Shown one piece after another: positions 14,544 to 24,162 of a DNA stretch of 33,621 nucleotides. This DNA is from Chitinispirillaceae bacterium (GTDB taxonomy: Bacteria > Fibrobacterota > Chitinivibrionia > Chitinivibrionales > Chitinispirillaceae). Positions within the stretch are counted from its first letter, which is position 1; every line of letters begins with the position of its first letter. The position numbers and the translations under genes are program-made. The notes beneath the pieces were generated by a model, which was not told the DNA's origin, made no database searches, and saw only the letters and a list, made by a program, of their open reading frames with translations. The stretch covers positions 1 to 33,621 of the forward strand of contig JAFGIN010000198.1 of the NCBI GenBank assembly GCA_016929595.1, in the 5' to 3' direction.

Positions 14544-16343
14544 CTAAAAAGAGTTACCAATATCAATATGAACGACAGCCAGTTGTTCTCTTCTTTTTTT
14601 GTTCAATTTTAACCCGACATCGCACCGAAGCACTGCAACCGGTGTATTAATCCGTATTCCCGGTCCTGCACTCCAGCGGATATCACGTATGACAGTTTCC
14701 GGCGAAAACGGATCTGGATGTTCATTATCTCTTATCCAGATATAACCGGCATCAGCAAACAGTGCTCCTTCAACCCACCAGAACAGTGGAATCTTTACTT
14801 CAAGAAGATGCGCGATTACACTGACATTTCCACTCAGGTTATCCCCGGCAGCATGACGCAGTCCGCTTTCAGGAAAACCTCGAATCGATTGTGACCCTCC
14901 ACCATAAAAACGCTCCTGAAGAGGTAATGAGTCGGTTTTTCCGTATGGTTCCCCCCAACCAAGTTGCAGTGATGAGGCCCACCTCACTTTTCCTGTTTTC
15001 CAGTATACACGATGATCGGTGGTGATTTTGAAAAATTCACGTGATCGCTTATCGGACAAACCGGCTACCTGAAACTGGAATTCATTATAGAACCCGCGAA
15101 CAGGATTTATCAGATCATTTCTTGTATCCCACGCCAGATCAAGACCAATACTCTGTGTGGCATTAGCATTTACATTTTTTAAAAAATCCTCCCATCGGAA
15201 TCGTAACTGGTAAGCGAATGTTGTAAAGGCCTGCTGTCCGGCAGTGATTTCGAAACGCCGGGTAAGTCCCGAATAGGTACTGGTATCGGTTCTGTTTGCA
15301 AGATATCCCGCACCATCAACTCGTAATGGAACAAGAAAGAGCCACGGAACACCATACCGTATCTCAGCATTCTGTATTCTTTGTGAAAGATTTCCAGTGA
15401 GAGTTATTTTATGTCCGATACTGAAAAGATTACCATAACTTGTCACTAAATATCCTCGGAACTTATCTGCCGTACTATACCCGGCACCAGCCTCAATACG
15501 GAAAAAGTCTATCTCATCAACAGTAACTGTCGCCGCAACTGATGTATCCTGTGCAGTACTGATTTTTGCAACTGAATCTGATAACACAGACTCAACTTTC
15601 ACATAACTGAGCAGATTTGTGCGGTAAAGACGTTTTTCGGTTTTTCTGATCTTGTTTACAGAAAGAGTATCGCCTTCTGCAAAATCGAGCTCCCGTTCAA
15701 TTATCCGGTCTTTCAACCCCTTGTTTCCTTTTACGATCACAGAATCGACTATAATACGTGGTCCCTCATTTATATTGAATTGCACAGCGACCTGGTGTCT
15801 TGTAGTATCGATATCAAGTGTGTAGGTAACAGAAACTTTTAATTTTCCTTTTTTCATAAATAGTTCACGAATTTTATCAACATCTCGAAGCAGAGCTGAA
15901 CTTAGAAGTGGTTTTTCTTTCTTTGTATTCAGCAAATTAATATCTGATGAATCGATGCATTCGTTTTTGACCTGTACCTCCTGAACAAGATATTGATCGC
16001 CTTCGGAAATTACGATTTCTATATCAACATTTCTCTCTGAAGAATCTTTGAAAACTTTGTTTTTTTCAGCAACTACATCTAAAAATCCCAACGAGTTGTA
16101 AAACCTTTCAATCGCATTAAGATCTGAATTTAGCTTGTATTCAGTAAAAAGTGTCGAAGAGAACAGTCGTGAAGGTTTCAATTCCATAACGGAGATAAGT
16201 GTCGATTTTTTATACGATTTATTTCCTATAAATGTGATATCATCAACTTTCCATCTCTTTTCTTTTGCAGATATACCAACAGCTGACAGGAGAATACCAG
16301 TGATGATAAAAATAAGAACGTTGGGAAAAGTTGATTTCATCAT
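14544..16343 (-). CDS. tamA: BamA/TamA family outer-membrane assembly protein (Omp85)
   Basis: A 599-residue Omp85 protein. Residues 1-27 are a signal peptide. About residues 28-270 hold three POTRA domains (the first starts WKVDDITFIGNKSYKK, the third contains DSVIVKGNKGLKDRIIEREL). The remainder is a 16-strand beta-barrel of the surface-antigen D15 type, with the loop-6 signature RFYGGGSQSIRGFPESG near residue 485 and a terminal Phe. Three POTRAs rather than five, and the TamB gene 3 bases upstream, favour TamA over BamA. Together TamA and TamB form an envelope-spanning complex for outer-membrane protein insertion or phospholipid transport. The start offers two adjacent ATGs with a weak Shine-Dalgarno, which suggests translational coupling to tamB. 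Confidence 0.88.
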   Translation of the reverse strand: MMKSTFPNVLIFIITGILLSAVGISAKEKRWKVDDITFIGNKSYKKSTLISVMELKPSRLFSSTLFTEYKLNSDLNAIERFYNSLGFLDVVAEKNKVFKDSSERNVDIEIVISEGDQYLVQEVQVKNECIDSSDINLLNTKKEKPLLSSALLRDVDKIRELFMKKGKLKVSVTYTLDIDTTRHQVAVQFNINEGPRIIVDSVIVKGNKGLKDRIIERELDFAEGDTLSVNKIRKTEKRLYRTNLLSYVKVESVLSDSVAKISTAQDTSVAATVTVDEIDFFRIEAGAGYSTADKFRGYLVTSYGNLFSIGHKITLTGNLSQRIQNAEIRYGVPWLFLVPLRVDGAGYLANRTDTSTYSGLTRRFEITAGQQAFTTFAYQLRFRWEDFLKNVNANATQSIGLDLAWDTRNDLINPVRGFYNEFQFQVAGLSDKRSREFFKITTDHRVYWKTGKVRWASSLQLGWGEPYGKTDSLPLQERFYGGGSQSIRGFPESGLRHAAGDNLSGNVSVIAHLLEVKIPLFWWVEGALFADAGYIWIRDNEHPDPFSPETVIRDIRWSAGPGIRINTPVAVLRCDVGLKLNKKRREQLAVVHIDIGNSF

Positions 16344-16346
16344 AAT

Positions 16347-19300
16347 TTACTTTGAATACTTAAAAATAAAATCCAGGCCATAATCATCATTATCTGCATT
16401 ACCCTTTATAAAAAACTTTCTGGTCAGTCTGAAAAGAGCTGATACTCTTCGACGGGTAAGGTCACCCAGCACTGTCTCGTAGGTTAATAATAACCGGGGA
16501 CTTATTCGTTTGGACAGAGTCAGAGTCGGTGTACTTTTAGAATCAGTATCATTCTGCCCCAGTTTGAAAATGTCACCCTGAATATCAATTCTGTCCAATC
16601 TCAGTGCCTGTTCGAGTTTCCTTGTCCCGAAGCCCAGAACACTTTGCCCGGCAAACGCTCTGAGACGTTCCCCAAGATCACCTCCAACAGATCCCAGCGG
16701 CTGTCCGAATGTCAAAATACTTATTATATCCCCCTCACTCATCATCCCCCCTTCTTCGGAGAATCTTAAAACCGGTTTATTAAGGGTACCACTTAATTCC
16801 ATATAAACAGTGTAGGTCCTGGTGTTTTCCGCTTCTTCACTTCCACCAATACCGAACACTTCAGTTTCAGCTTTCAAATTCAATAGGGGATTAAGTTCGC
16901 CGGGTTCATAGTTTCTGAATGTTCCTTCGGTAACCTCAAATCTTCTGTCAAGATAAACAACTTCACCATTATTAATGGTGACTTCACCAATGAAAGATGG
17001 ATTCTGTAGATCACCGGTTATAGAAATATCGGAACCGATTTCAAAGTATCCCAGATTCATATCCACAATCATATCCTCAAGCAAATTCACTTTTACCTGA
17101 AGTCCTATGCTTTTAAGCAATGAATCTGTCTGCTCTTTTTTGTACTGAGCAGTACTCCTGTCCTGAATAAAATCAGCTATCTTTATATCCCGATAGAATC
17201 TTCCAGCTCCAACATCAACACTTCCCTTTAGAATGTACTTTTGATTCTGTTTTAAAAAAGAGAGGTTAAATTCAGGAATGTCAGCTTCCAAAATATCAAC
17301 AACTTCGATATCGGTATTTTTTCCCTTAAAATTCAACACACAATTCTCAAGACCATTATAGTCCCATACGAGATGACCATTACCATTTATTTTACCTCTC
17401 CCCCATTTGCCATTAATTTTTTTCACCAGTACAGAATCATTTTTTAAGGCAACGTTTATGAATAACGGACCAATTTCAGGCACTATGCCCTCCGGTGCAA
17501 TAACCAGAGTATCTACACTCAAATATCCATCGAAAATCGGTAGCCCATTTCCGATTTCTATGGATCCTTTTCCATGTGCAACTCCATTTTTTATCATATT
17601 CTCCGGAAAAAAGTCAGCGACAAGTTTCAGTGGAAATTTTACAATTACGAAATTAATCCTGAGTCCTGGTTTTAACAGCAGCGAGTCGGCCTGGTCAACC
17701 GGTATTACTCCGCTTAAACTCAGCAACCCGCCGTGTGGAAGAGAGATACGGGCACTTTCACAATTGATACTATCGGCTGTTACATCTCCGATAAAAAAAG
17801 TGCTGTCTATGATACTGTTGTGATACTCTATTCTCTCTGTTGTACAGTAGTAATTTATAGAAGGTAAATTCAATCTACCTCTGATATTGGCAGTAGCATG
17901 AATGTCCTCCGCTGATATTTTTTCTTTATCATTCTTAACATGGTCTGCATCAACATTCACTTTTGCGTTAATTCTCAACCCCTTACCTCTGTCCCTTATC
18001 TCTGCGATACCATTAACAGTTCCACCCGCCTCCCATGTGCTATCGAGTACCGATGCCAATAGAGATCCAAGGTCGATCTCCTCTGCATTGAATTTCATGA
18101 TAAGCGGCCTTGAAGGACTCGCTTCGGTTGTCCAGTTATTTTTTCTTGTCAGAGGTATTGAAACACTACCTTGTATCGAATCGGATTTTCTGTGATTCAG
18201 TAAAAGAGATGCATCTGCGGTAATCAAAGAATCTGCCAGTGCAAAATACGCATTGATACTTTTAAAATTCATCTTATTATATGATGGGTGTTGTATAGAC
18301 AATTGAAGTGAACCATCAGGATTATTGAGTGCAGAACCAATATTTGCCGTTATATCCATTGTTCCCTGCAACGAATCAATTCCGGGAATCCAGCCATTTA
18401 ACAGCGACAGATCAATTGATTTCCCGTTTGCAATTAAAGAAATTGAATCATCCTGCAAACCCCCGGCTATATCAATAGTACCAGTATCTCTCCAGACATT
18501 GTTTCTATAGTGCTGAACTATGAGATTGATGTCAACGTGTTTCCTGCTTAAAATTACCTCACCATGACTCTCAAGACCGGTAGTTCCTTTAAACAGCTGC
18601 AAAATGTCGACATATATTGAATCGAGCCTGTCGATATAGAGTGTTCCTTTGATAGAATCGGCACTGTACGATGAATACACGGGGTCATATACACTTAGAG
18701 ATGCTTTAACTGCGGGTGATTTCACATCCCCGGTGAACATCAACTCACCGGTGAAATCACCCCCGAAATCGGTTGTTTTCAGAAACGATGCTATTGAATC
18801 CAATCCGGCTTGTAATGTAACTGATGAAGAATCGAAAAAATAATCATGTCCACTTTTTTCAAGAGCTATAGCAATGGAACTGCCCGATACAGTTCTCCAT
18901 GACAAAGAATCGCTTTTAACAAATAAAGAGAAGTCGGGATTTGCAATCTTTCCATTTACCGCTATATCAGCAGAAAGTGATCCGTTCACTGTTTCGTTCG
19001 AAATAATTGTACTGATAAGAGCCAGATCATTTACCACTACGTTGCCGACCCCTTTCAGATGAGTGTTATTTGTCAAATCCCCCTGTGCTCTCATCCGGTT
19101 ATTTCCAAAAAGGGCTGAAATGTTCCAGTTTTTCCGTACCAGTGATGCATCCACTGATAATGCATCGAGACCATCAGGTGTTGTATCAAAAACTACACGT
19201 GCGTCTATGGAGTCTGGAAAGCCGGTAAACGTGCAGCTTTTAACATGCACGACAGCATCCCCATTCTCCCATACCATATATTTATTAATGTTCTCCGGTA

Positions 19301-20456
19301 GTGTAATCTCTTTCAACCGTATATCATCAATATCCAGAGCAGCGCGATACTCATTGAATTGAGGTCTTGAAAACAGACGTTCAGCATGAACACTTCCCGA
19401 ACAGCTGACCCGCCCCAGATCTGTAATCGCAGAGAGTCCAAAAGACAGCAGCGAATCTCCATCATAGGAACCATCAGCGTATAATGTCGGTATATTGAAA
19501 TAAGTACTTTTCCAATCATTCCCAGTAGCCTGAAATTTGAGGACTGGTTGTTTCAATGTCCCATTCCAGGAGGCAGTTGCATGTACCCTGCCTTTATCAG
19601 TCAAAAGTGATGGAATGTATCCATATACAGCTTTGGCCGGCTTAACATCAGTAGTAATTTCTGCTGCCAAATGCCAGAAACCCTTTCTTGTAAAAGGAAT
19701 TTTTCCTCCACCGGTGATTCTGGTTGATGATCCATCGATAAAAGCATCATCTATGGTCATTCCTTTTAATGTCAACACGCCACTGGATCCGATAGTATCA
19801 ATTTTTCCTGTCCACCATGGGCTTTCATACGAGCCGTCACGTACTTCCAGATGCAGATTCATGGAATCGATCCGATGTATTTCTGCAAAAGCAACAGAGT
19901 TTCGAATCTTTCCAACAAATGTGTTCTGACTATCACTGTACGTGGCGTTGATATTGTTTACCCGTGCCGATCCGATATACAATTGCCAGTTTCCTGGCTG
20001 TTCCTTCTTTTTTTTCTTTTTTTTCTTTTGTTTGAGGGACTGAAGAAACATCGAATCGGGCATCGCAGGAATCATCAATTTTCCTGTTGGTGCAACAGTA
20101 AGAAACGCATCAATACGATTAATCCTTGCCTTATTTATAACTATTTTTTTATTAAATAAGGAAAGCAATGAAAATTTGGCGCGAACAGAATGTACGAATA
20201 TCGAATCACCATGCCCTGAGCGATCTTTTAAAACTATATTGTCAACCCGTGCGTAGGATACAAAATTCGTTGTAAATGATTCAATCGAACAATCACCTGT
20301 AAGTACACGCTCAACCTGTTCTTCAGCAAAATCAAGTATATACCTTTGTGTAAAAGGCAATGACAGTATGAGCCATAAAAGGCCAAACACAACCAGTGGC
20401 AGCATAAACAATACTGCGATTGTTCTGAGAGTGTATTTTATAAATCTATTACGCAT
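16347..20456 (-). CDS. tamB: TamB-like AsmA-family envelope-spanning protein
   Basis: A 1369-residue protein anchored by one N-terminal membrane helix (about residues 9-34) with an AsmA-like start (RVDNIVLKDRSG, INKARINRIDAFL). The long middle is beta-repeat sequence of the kind that builds a hydrophobic groove across the periplasm. The C-terminal 300 residues fit the TamB (DUF490) domain, including a GDLQNPSFIGEVTINNGEVV segment, the ILTFGQPLG segment and a closing LTYETVLGDLTRRRVSALF. It partners TamA, encoded 3 bases downstream. Its length is close to that of E. coli TamB (about 1259). An unusual run of eight lysines lies at residues 144-151, encoded by two A8 runs. Gene order is tamB then tamA, reversed from E. 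coli. Confidence 0.9.
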   Translation of the reverse strand: MRNRFIKYTLRTIAVLFMLPLVVFGLLWLILSLPFTQRYILDFAEEQVERVLTGDCSIESFTTNFVSYARVDNIVLKDRSGHGDSIFVHSVRAKFSLLSLFNKKIVINKARINRIDAFLTVAPTGKLMIPAMPDSMFLQSLKQKKKKKKKKEQPGNWQLYIGSARVNNINATYSDSQNTFVGKIRNSVAFAEIHRIDSMNLHLEVRDGSYESPWWTGKIDTIGSSGVLTLKGMTIDDAFIDGSSTRITGGGKIPFTRKGFWHLAAEITTDVKPAKAVYGYIPSLLTDKGRVHATASWNGTLKQPVLKFQATGNDWKSTYFNIPTLYADGSYDGDSLLSFGLSAITDLGRVSCSGSVHAERLFSRPQFNEYRAALDIDDIRLKEITLPENINKYMVWENGDAVVHVKSCTFTGFPDSIDARVVFDTTPDGLDALSVDASLVRKNWNISALFGNNRMRAQGDLTNNTHLKGVGNVVVNDLALISTIISNETVNGSLSADIAVNGKIANPDFSLFVKSDSLSWRTVSGSSIAIALEKSGHDYFFDSSSVTLQAGLDSIASFLKTTDFGGDFTGELMFTGDVKSPAVKASLSVYDPVYSSYSADSIKGTLYIDRLDSIYVDILQLFKGTTGLESHGEVILSRKHVDINLIVQHYRNNVWRDTGTIDIAGGLQDDSISLIANGKSIDLSLLNGWIPGIDSLQGTMDITANIGSALNNPDGSLQLSIQHPSYNKMNFKSINAYFALADSLITADASLLLNHRKSDSIQGSVSIPLTRKNNWTTEASPSRPLIMKFNAEEIDLGSLLASVLDSTWEAGGTVNGIAEIRDRGKGLRINAKVNVDADHVKNDKEKISAEDIHATANIRGRLNLPSINYYCTTERIEYHNSIIDSTFFIGDVTADSINCESARISLPHGGLLSLSGVIPVDQADSLLLKPGLRINFVIVKFPLKLVADFFPENMIKNGVAHGKGSIEIGNGLPIFDGYLSVDTLVIAPEGIVPEIGPLFINVALKNDSVLVKKINGKWGRGKINGNGHLVWDYNGLENCVLNFKGKNTDIEVVDILEADIPEFNLSFLKQNQKYILKGSVDVGAGRFYRDIKIADFIQDRSTAQYKKEQTDSLLKSIGLQVKVNLLEDMIVDMNLGYFEIGSDISITGDLQNPSFIGEVTINNGEVVYLDRRFEVTEGTFRNYEPGELNPLLNLKAETEVFGIGGSEEAENTRTYTVYMELSGTLNKPVLRFSEEGGMMSEGDIISILTFGQPLGSVGGDLGERLRAFAGQSVLGFGTRKLEQALRLDRIDIQGDIFKLGQNDTDSKSTPTLTLSKRISPRLLLTYETVLGDLTRRRVSALFRLTRKFFIKGNADNDDYGLDFIFKYSK

Positions 20457-20603
20457 GTAATGACATAACGCCGATTTTAATCTGTTTCTGTTGAGAATTC
20501 CCGGTCAGATTTCAGCATTTTTCATTCAACCGCAGTTATCATCAGAACTCCAAATACAGTCCATAATAAACCATAGAAAATATCATTTATGGAAGCAATA
20601 AAC

Positions 20604-20654
20604 ATGAATGATTTTTATAACTGCAATCAGAAAGTATATTTCAGACATGTTTAA
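20604..20654 (+). other. Short upstream ORF overlapping the PHP-protein start
   Basis: ATG at 20604 has GGAAG spaced 8 bases upstream, the best Shine-Dalgarno in the region. It opens a 16-residue frame (MNDFYNCNQKVYFRHV) that stops at 20654, overlapping the alternative PHP-protein start at 20647 by 8 bases. This arrangement could couple translation. It may equally be chance. Confidence 0.25.
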
Positions 20655-22269
20655 TTTAGAAAATGTTCCGCTCATGATACTGTACGCCGAGATTCACTTT
20701 AAATTTTTCCCTCTTTTTCCCAGTTTTTTATTTCGGAAACAGCCCGAAATACTCTTTGATTGCCCACGCAGAATCGGGCCGGGAATGGATCTTCCTGTTT
20801 CACTGATCATCCATGATATCTCCCGCTTTCCAGTCGAACTCACTGAGGTTTCCATTACTGTATCCGGTCCCTCATTTCCGGTTAAGGTTTTCACCTTTAA
20901 TAACTTAAATGATTATGAATTAAAACACCCTCTCCAACATAATTTACGCGCATTTCTGTTTTCGATTCTCCGTGAAAAACTTCCTGATGGAGATATTCAT
21001 ATAAACGCCAAACTTGTGTTTAAAGACTACAAAAAAAGATCTTACTTTGTTCTTAATGATAATATTCCAACAAGTTCAAAGCTTTCATTTCACTGTAGAG
21101 TCAGTTCTGAAACTCTCCCTGGGAGTGAGATCTGCAGTTATGGTGATTTTCATGTTCATTCATCATATACTGAAAGCCATGTTGAATTCGGTCCCCCCAT
21201 GGAGTTGATCTGTCAGACAGCCACCGCATGTGGGTTGGATTTTGTTAACATAACAGACCATTCGTATGATCTGGCCTGTTTACCAGAGAATTATCTCATG
21301 AGCGATCCATCACTTAAACGGTGGCATATCTTTCAGAATGAATCGGTGAAAAAGTACCCTGCAATACTTCTTCGCGGAGAAGAAGTATCCTGCCTTAACA
21401 GCAGAAATCAGGTGGTTCATCTCTGTGGCGCCGACCTCACCCGTTTTATTCCCGGATCACTTGATGGAGCACGCGGGGGCTGCAAAAAAACACAACAATT
21501 GACAATACGGGAAACAATCTCTGAAATACATAATCAGAGTGGAATCGCATTCGCGGCTCATCCCGGATCACGAAAAACTCTCATGCAATCGCTGTTCCTC
21601 AGACGCGGGCACTGGGAGGAATCTGATTGCAGTGAAAATCTTGATGGATTTCAGGCGTACAATGGTTCATTCAGCTATGCCTGGCAACGTGGACTCTCCC
21701 TCTGGATTGACATGCTAAAAAAAGGGCATCGCGTTGCTCTTCTTGCCGGTAATGATGCACATGGAGATTTCAACCGATACCGTTCTATAAAAACACCTTT
21801 TTTCAGTATTTTCGAATCCGCAGAACGCTTTTTCGCTAATGGTAAAACCGGTATTTATACCCGATGCACCAACAAAGATGAGCTCATCAATGCAGTAAAG
21901 GCGGGAAAAACATTTGTAAGTGACGGGCCGTACTTATCGATTGATAATGATACCATAGCTGATTCAACAATTATAAAGCGCTCAGGAGTATCATTTTCAT
22001 CCACCCGTTTTTATGCACATTGCGTATCGAACCTGGAATTTGGAAGAATACACCATTTGACCATCTATGGCCTGAAGGTAGCAGAGGAGAAAGAACAGAT
22101 AATTTACAATAACAAGTTTCACGAACTTCTTTACAATTACAAAGAAGTGATTGAGTGGGAGCTGCCGGCAGAATATCGGTACATCAGAGCAGAACTTCAT
22201 ACCATCACTGAAAGAGGCATCGTTCACAAAGCCTTCACCAGCGGTTGTTTTAATAATCAGATTACATGA
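20608..22269 (+). CDS. PHP-domain metallohydrolase (CehA/McbA-like)
   Basis: A 553-residue protein with an N-terminal beta-sandwich-like domain (about residues 45-165) and a PHP (polymerase and histidinol phosphatase) domain. Metal-binding motifs are GDFHVHSSYT (179-188), NITDHSYD (about 214-221), LRGEEVSC, FAAHPGS and LAGNDAHGDFN. These are the expected His/Asp ligands for a two- or three-metal phosphoesterase, so it should be active. The architecture resembles CehA/McbA-type hydrolases; the substrate is unknown. No signal peptide is evident. The start is uncertain: 20608 gives the longest frame, 20647 is an alternative coupled to a short upstream ORF. Its last 8 bases overlap the convergent flgI gene. 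It is divergent from tamB. Confidence 0.85.
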   Translation: MIFITAIRKYISDMFNLENVPLMILYAEIHFKFFPLFPSFLFRKQPEILFDCPRRIGPGMDLPVSLIIHDISRFPVELTEVSITVSGPSFPVKVFTFNNLNDYELKHPLQHNLRAFLFSILREKLPDGDIHINAKLVFKDYKKRSYFVLNDNIPTSSKLSFHCRVSSETLPGSEICSYGDFHVHSSYTESHVEFGPPMELICQTATACGLDFVNITDHSYDLACLPENYLMSDPSLKRWHIFQNESVKKYPAILLRGEEVSCLNSRNQVVHLCGADLTRFIPGSLDGARGGCKKTQQLTIRETISEIHNQSGIAFAAHPGSRKTLMQSLFLRRGHWEESDCSENLDGFQAYNGSFSYAWQRGLSLWIDMLKKGHRVALLAGNDAHGDFNRYRSIKTPFFSIFESAERFFANGKTGIYTRCTNKDELINAVKAGKTFVSDGPYLSIDNDTIADSTIIKRSGVSFSSTRFYAHCVSNLEFGRIHHLTIYGLKVAEEKEQIIYNNKFHELLYNYKEVIEWELPAEYRYIRAELHTITERGIVHKAFTSGCFNNQIT

Positions 22270-23407
22270 TAATCAGATTTGCATGAAGCGCACCGGCTTC
22301 TTTTATGGCCTGTAATATGGCGATGACATCACGGGAAGCAACGCCAAGAGAATTGAGGGCGTGCGCAAGATCTGAAACCGTTGTTGTTCCATCAAGTACC
22401 ACCATCTCAGCATCTTTCTCCTCAACTACCATTTCTGGATTTGGAATCGTTTCGGTACGTCCAAGACTGAACGGCTGAGGCTGCACCACTTCCGGCAGAT
22501 TGACAACTTCTACTTTTACACCACCATGCGAAACCGCAACCTGCGAAATGCGCACTTCTCCACCGGCAACAATAGTCCCGGTCCGCTCATTGACAACGAC
22601 TCTTGCCTGTGAAGAAACGGTAAACATGCAGTTTTCAACACGGGAAATAAAGGAAACCAGATCGATATAATTTTTCAATGAATCCCTGGCGATCAGACGA
22701 TAATCCAGTGATACCGTAGCGGCATCAAGAGCTCTTGCAACAAACTGCGTTGCTGCATTTTTTTCGAACTCTCTGTTTACAGCATCAGCCAGAGAAAGTG
22801 CAGAGGTAAAATCGGGATTATTAAGCGACAGTGATATATCCCTACCATCGAGAACATTAAAGAGAAATTCTTTCTGAACGATAGCACCCCCCGGAATCCT
22901 TCCAACAAGAACATGGTTCTTTTTTATGTGTGTAAGACCCCGATCACGTATATCATATCCCCCGGTTGCAAGTGGTCCCTGCGCAGATGCATACACCACC
23001 CCTTCAGGTCCCTGAAGTGGTGTCAGTATGAGTGTTCCACCCTCAAGGCTTGCCGCATCACCCATTGATGAAACAGTAATATCAAACCGGGTACCTTTTC
23101 GCTTAAATGGTGCAAGTGTTCCTGTTACCATCACTGCAGCAACATTACGCACGCGCAAATGTCCCTCGGGAAGCTCGATTCCCATATTTTTCAGCATATT
23201 CCCTATAGTCTGCTCTGTAAAAACAGTTTGAGTACGATCACCAGTTCCACCAAGCCCTACAACCAGACCATAGCCATACAACTGTACGTCCTCAAGCCCG
23301 GTAATTGAAGCAACATCCTTGATCCTGACAATCTGCTGTGACCAGGTAAAAATTGACAATGCAAGGACAAGAGAACTGATTTTTCCTTTAAAGTAATCTG
23401 TTTTCAT
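22262..23407 (-). CDS. flgI: Flagellar basal-body P-ring protein FlgI
   Basis: A 381-residue periplasmic protein that forms the P ring around the flagellar rod in the peptidoglycan layer. The signal peptide (about residues 1-24) is followed by RIKDVASITGLEDVQLYGYG and LVVGLGGTGD, the classic FlgI N-terminus. The C-terminus (VSDLAHALNSLGVASRDVIA, ILQAIKEAGALHANLIIM) is also diagnostic. Length is normal (E. coli 365). The ATG at 23407 is chosen over a longer frame because AGGGATGG lies 5-6 bases upstream and the signal peptide starts there. It is last in the flgF-G-A-H-I set, 130 bases after flgH, a gap large enough for its own promoter. P-ring presence confirms a diderm-type flagellum. Confidence 0.96.
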   Translation of the reverse strand: MKTDYFKGKISSLVLALSIFTWSQQIVRIKDVASITGLEDVQLYGYGLVVGLGGTGDRTQTVFTEQTIGNMLKNMGIELPEGHLRVRNVAAVMVTGTLAPFKRKGTRFDITVSSMGDAASLEGGTLILTPLQGPEGVVYASAQGPLATGGYDIRDRGLTHIKKNHVLVGRIPGGAIVQKEFLFNVLDGRDISLSLNNPDFTSALSLADAVNREFEKNAATQFVARALDAATVSLDYRLIARDSLKNYIDLVSFISRVENCMFTVSSQARVVVNERTGTIVAGGEVRISQVAVSHGGVKVEVVNLPEVVQPQPFSLGRTETIPNPEMVVEEKDAEMVVLDGTTTVSDLAHALNSLGVASRDVIAILQAIKEAGALHANLIIM

Positions 23408-23537
23408 ATACCATCCCTGAAAATATAGTCTTGTTATCAATCAGCCAATTAACAATGATTCACTATTAACGTTCTTCATAATTTCCCTCATTTTTTTCGA
23501 TAATAGTTATCGGGATCTCTGTCGGCATGTGTAATAA

Positions 23538-24110
23538 TTAAAAAATCCAGTTTAAGAAACGGGCAAGAATGCCGGGCCGCCTTCCGTTGTTAACTTCTCC
23601 ACTACCCGTGTACGTAATCTGTGCATCGGCCAGACTTGATGAATAAACGATATTATTCTTCTGAATATCCTGAGGTCTAACCACTCCGGTCACCTTGATT
23701 ATCTCTTTCTCATCATTAATCTCCACAACCTTGCTTCCTTCAATAACCAGATTTCCATTGTCAAGTACTTTGACTACCCGGGCAGAAATTGTTGCTACAA
23801 GATTGCCCTGCCGTGATGTGCCACCCTTTCCATCATAGGCAACCGAATTACTCCCGGATACACCAAAACCGGGAACAAAACCGAGCGCGCCGGATCCACC
23901 TCCGCCCTTAAGCCCCATACTGTTTTCCTTACTCGTATTGGTCTTGCTCTCACTTCCTGCTTTTGCCTGTTCAACAATCATTACCGTAAGGATATCATCA
24001 TTACGCATCGCACGATGATCTGAGTAGAGATTGTAAATTGACGTCCCAGATGCAGAAACGTTCTGTATCACTACGCCGCAGAGCAAAAGTACTTTCAAAG
24101 ACCTGACCAT
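23538..24110 (-). CDS. flgH: Flagellar basal-body L-ring protein FlgH
   Basis: A 190-residue protein forming the L ring in the outer membrane. It shows the FlgH core YNLYSDHRAMRNDDILTVMI, then a Gly/Ser-rich loop, and KVLDNGNLVIEGSKVVEIN followed by VTGVVRPQDIQKNN and SSSLADAQITYTGSGEVN. It is shorter than the E. coli protein (232) mainly at the N-terminus. The start at 24110 is fixed by GGGAGG directly upstream and the signal peptide; a longer frame to 24332 overlaps flgA and is rejected. FlgH is usually a lipoprotein, but the only early Cys sits in LLLCGV, which is not a canonical lipobox, and a signal peptidase I site (VSA-SG) is more likely. Confidence 0.95.
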   Translation of the reverse strand: MVRSLKVLLLCGVVIQNVSASGTSIYNLYSDHRAMRNDDILTVMIVEQAKAGSESKTNTSKENSMGLKGGGGSGALGFVPGFGVSGSNSVAYDGKGGTSRQGNLVATISARVVKVLDNGNLVIEGSKVVEINDEKEIIKVTGVVRPQDIQKNNIVYSSSLADAQITYTGSGEVNNGRRPGILARFLNWIF

Positions 24111-24162
24111 ACTACCTCCCTGAGCTACATTTAACCTGAGCTCACCTGGTGCCGCGTTCATT

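Noticed and set aside
17407-19929. Several 60-138-residue plus-strand frames antisense to tamB
   Set aside because: Antisense shadows of one long, well-supported gene.
23498-23512. CGATAA-TAG-TTATCG palindrome between flgH and flgI as a terminator
   Set aside because: No T run follows on either strand, and flgI lies downstream in the same operon. It may be an operator, but nothing supports this.
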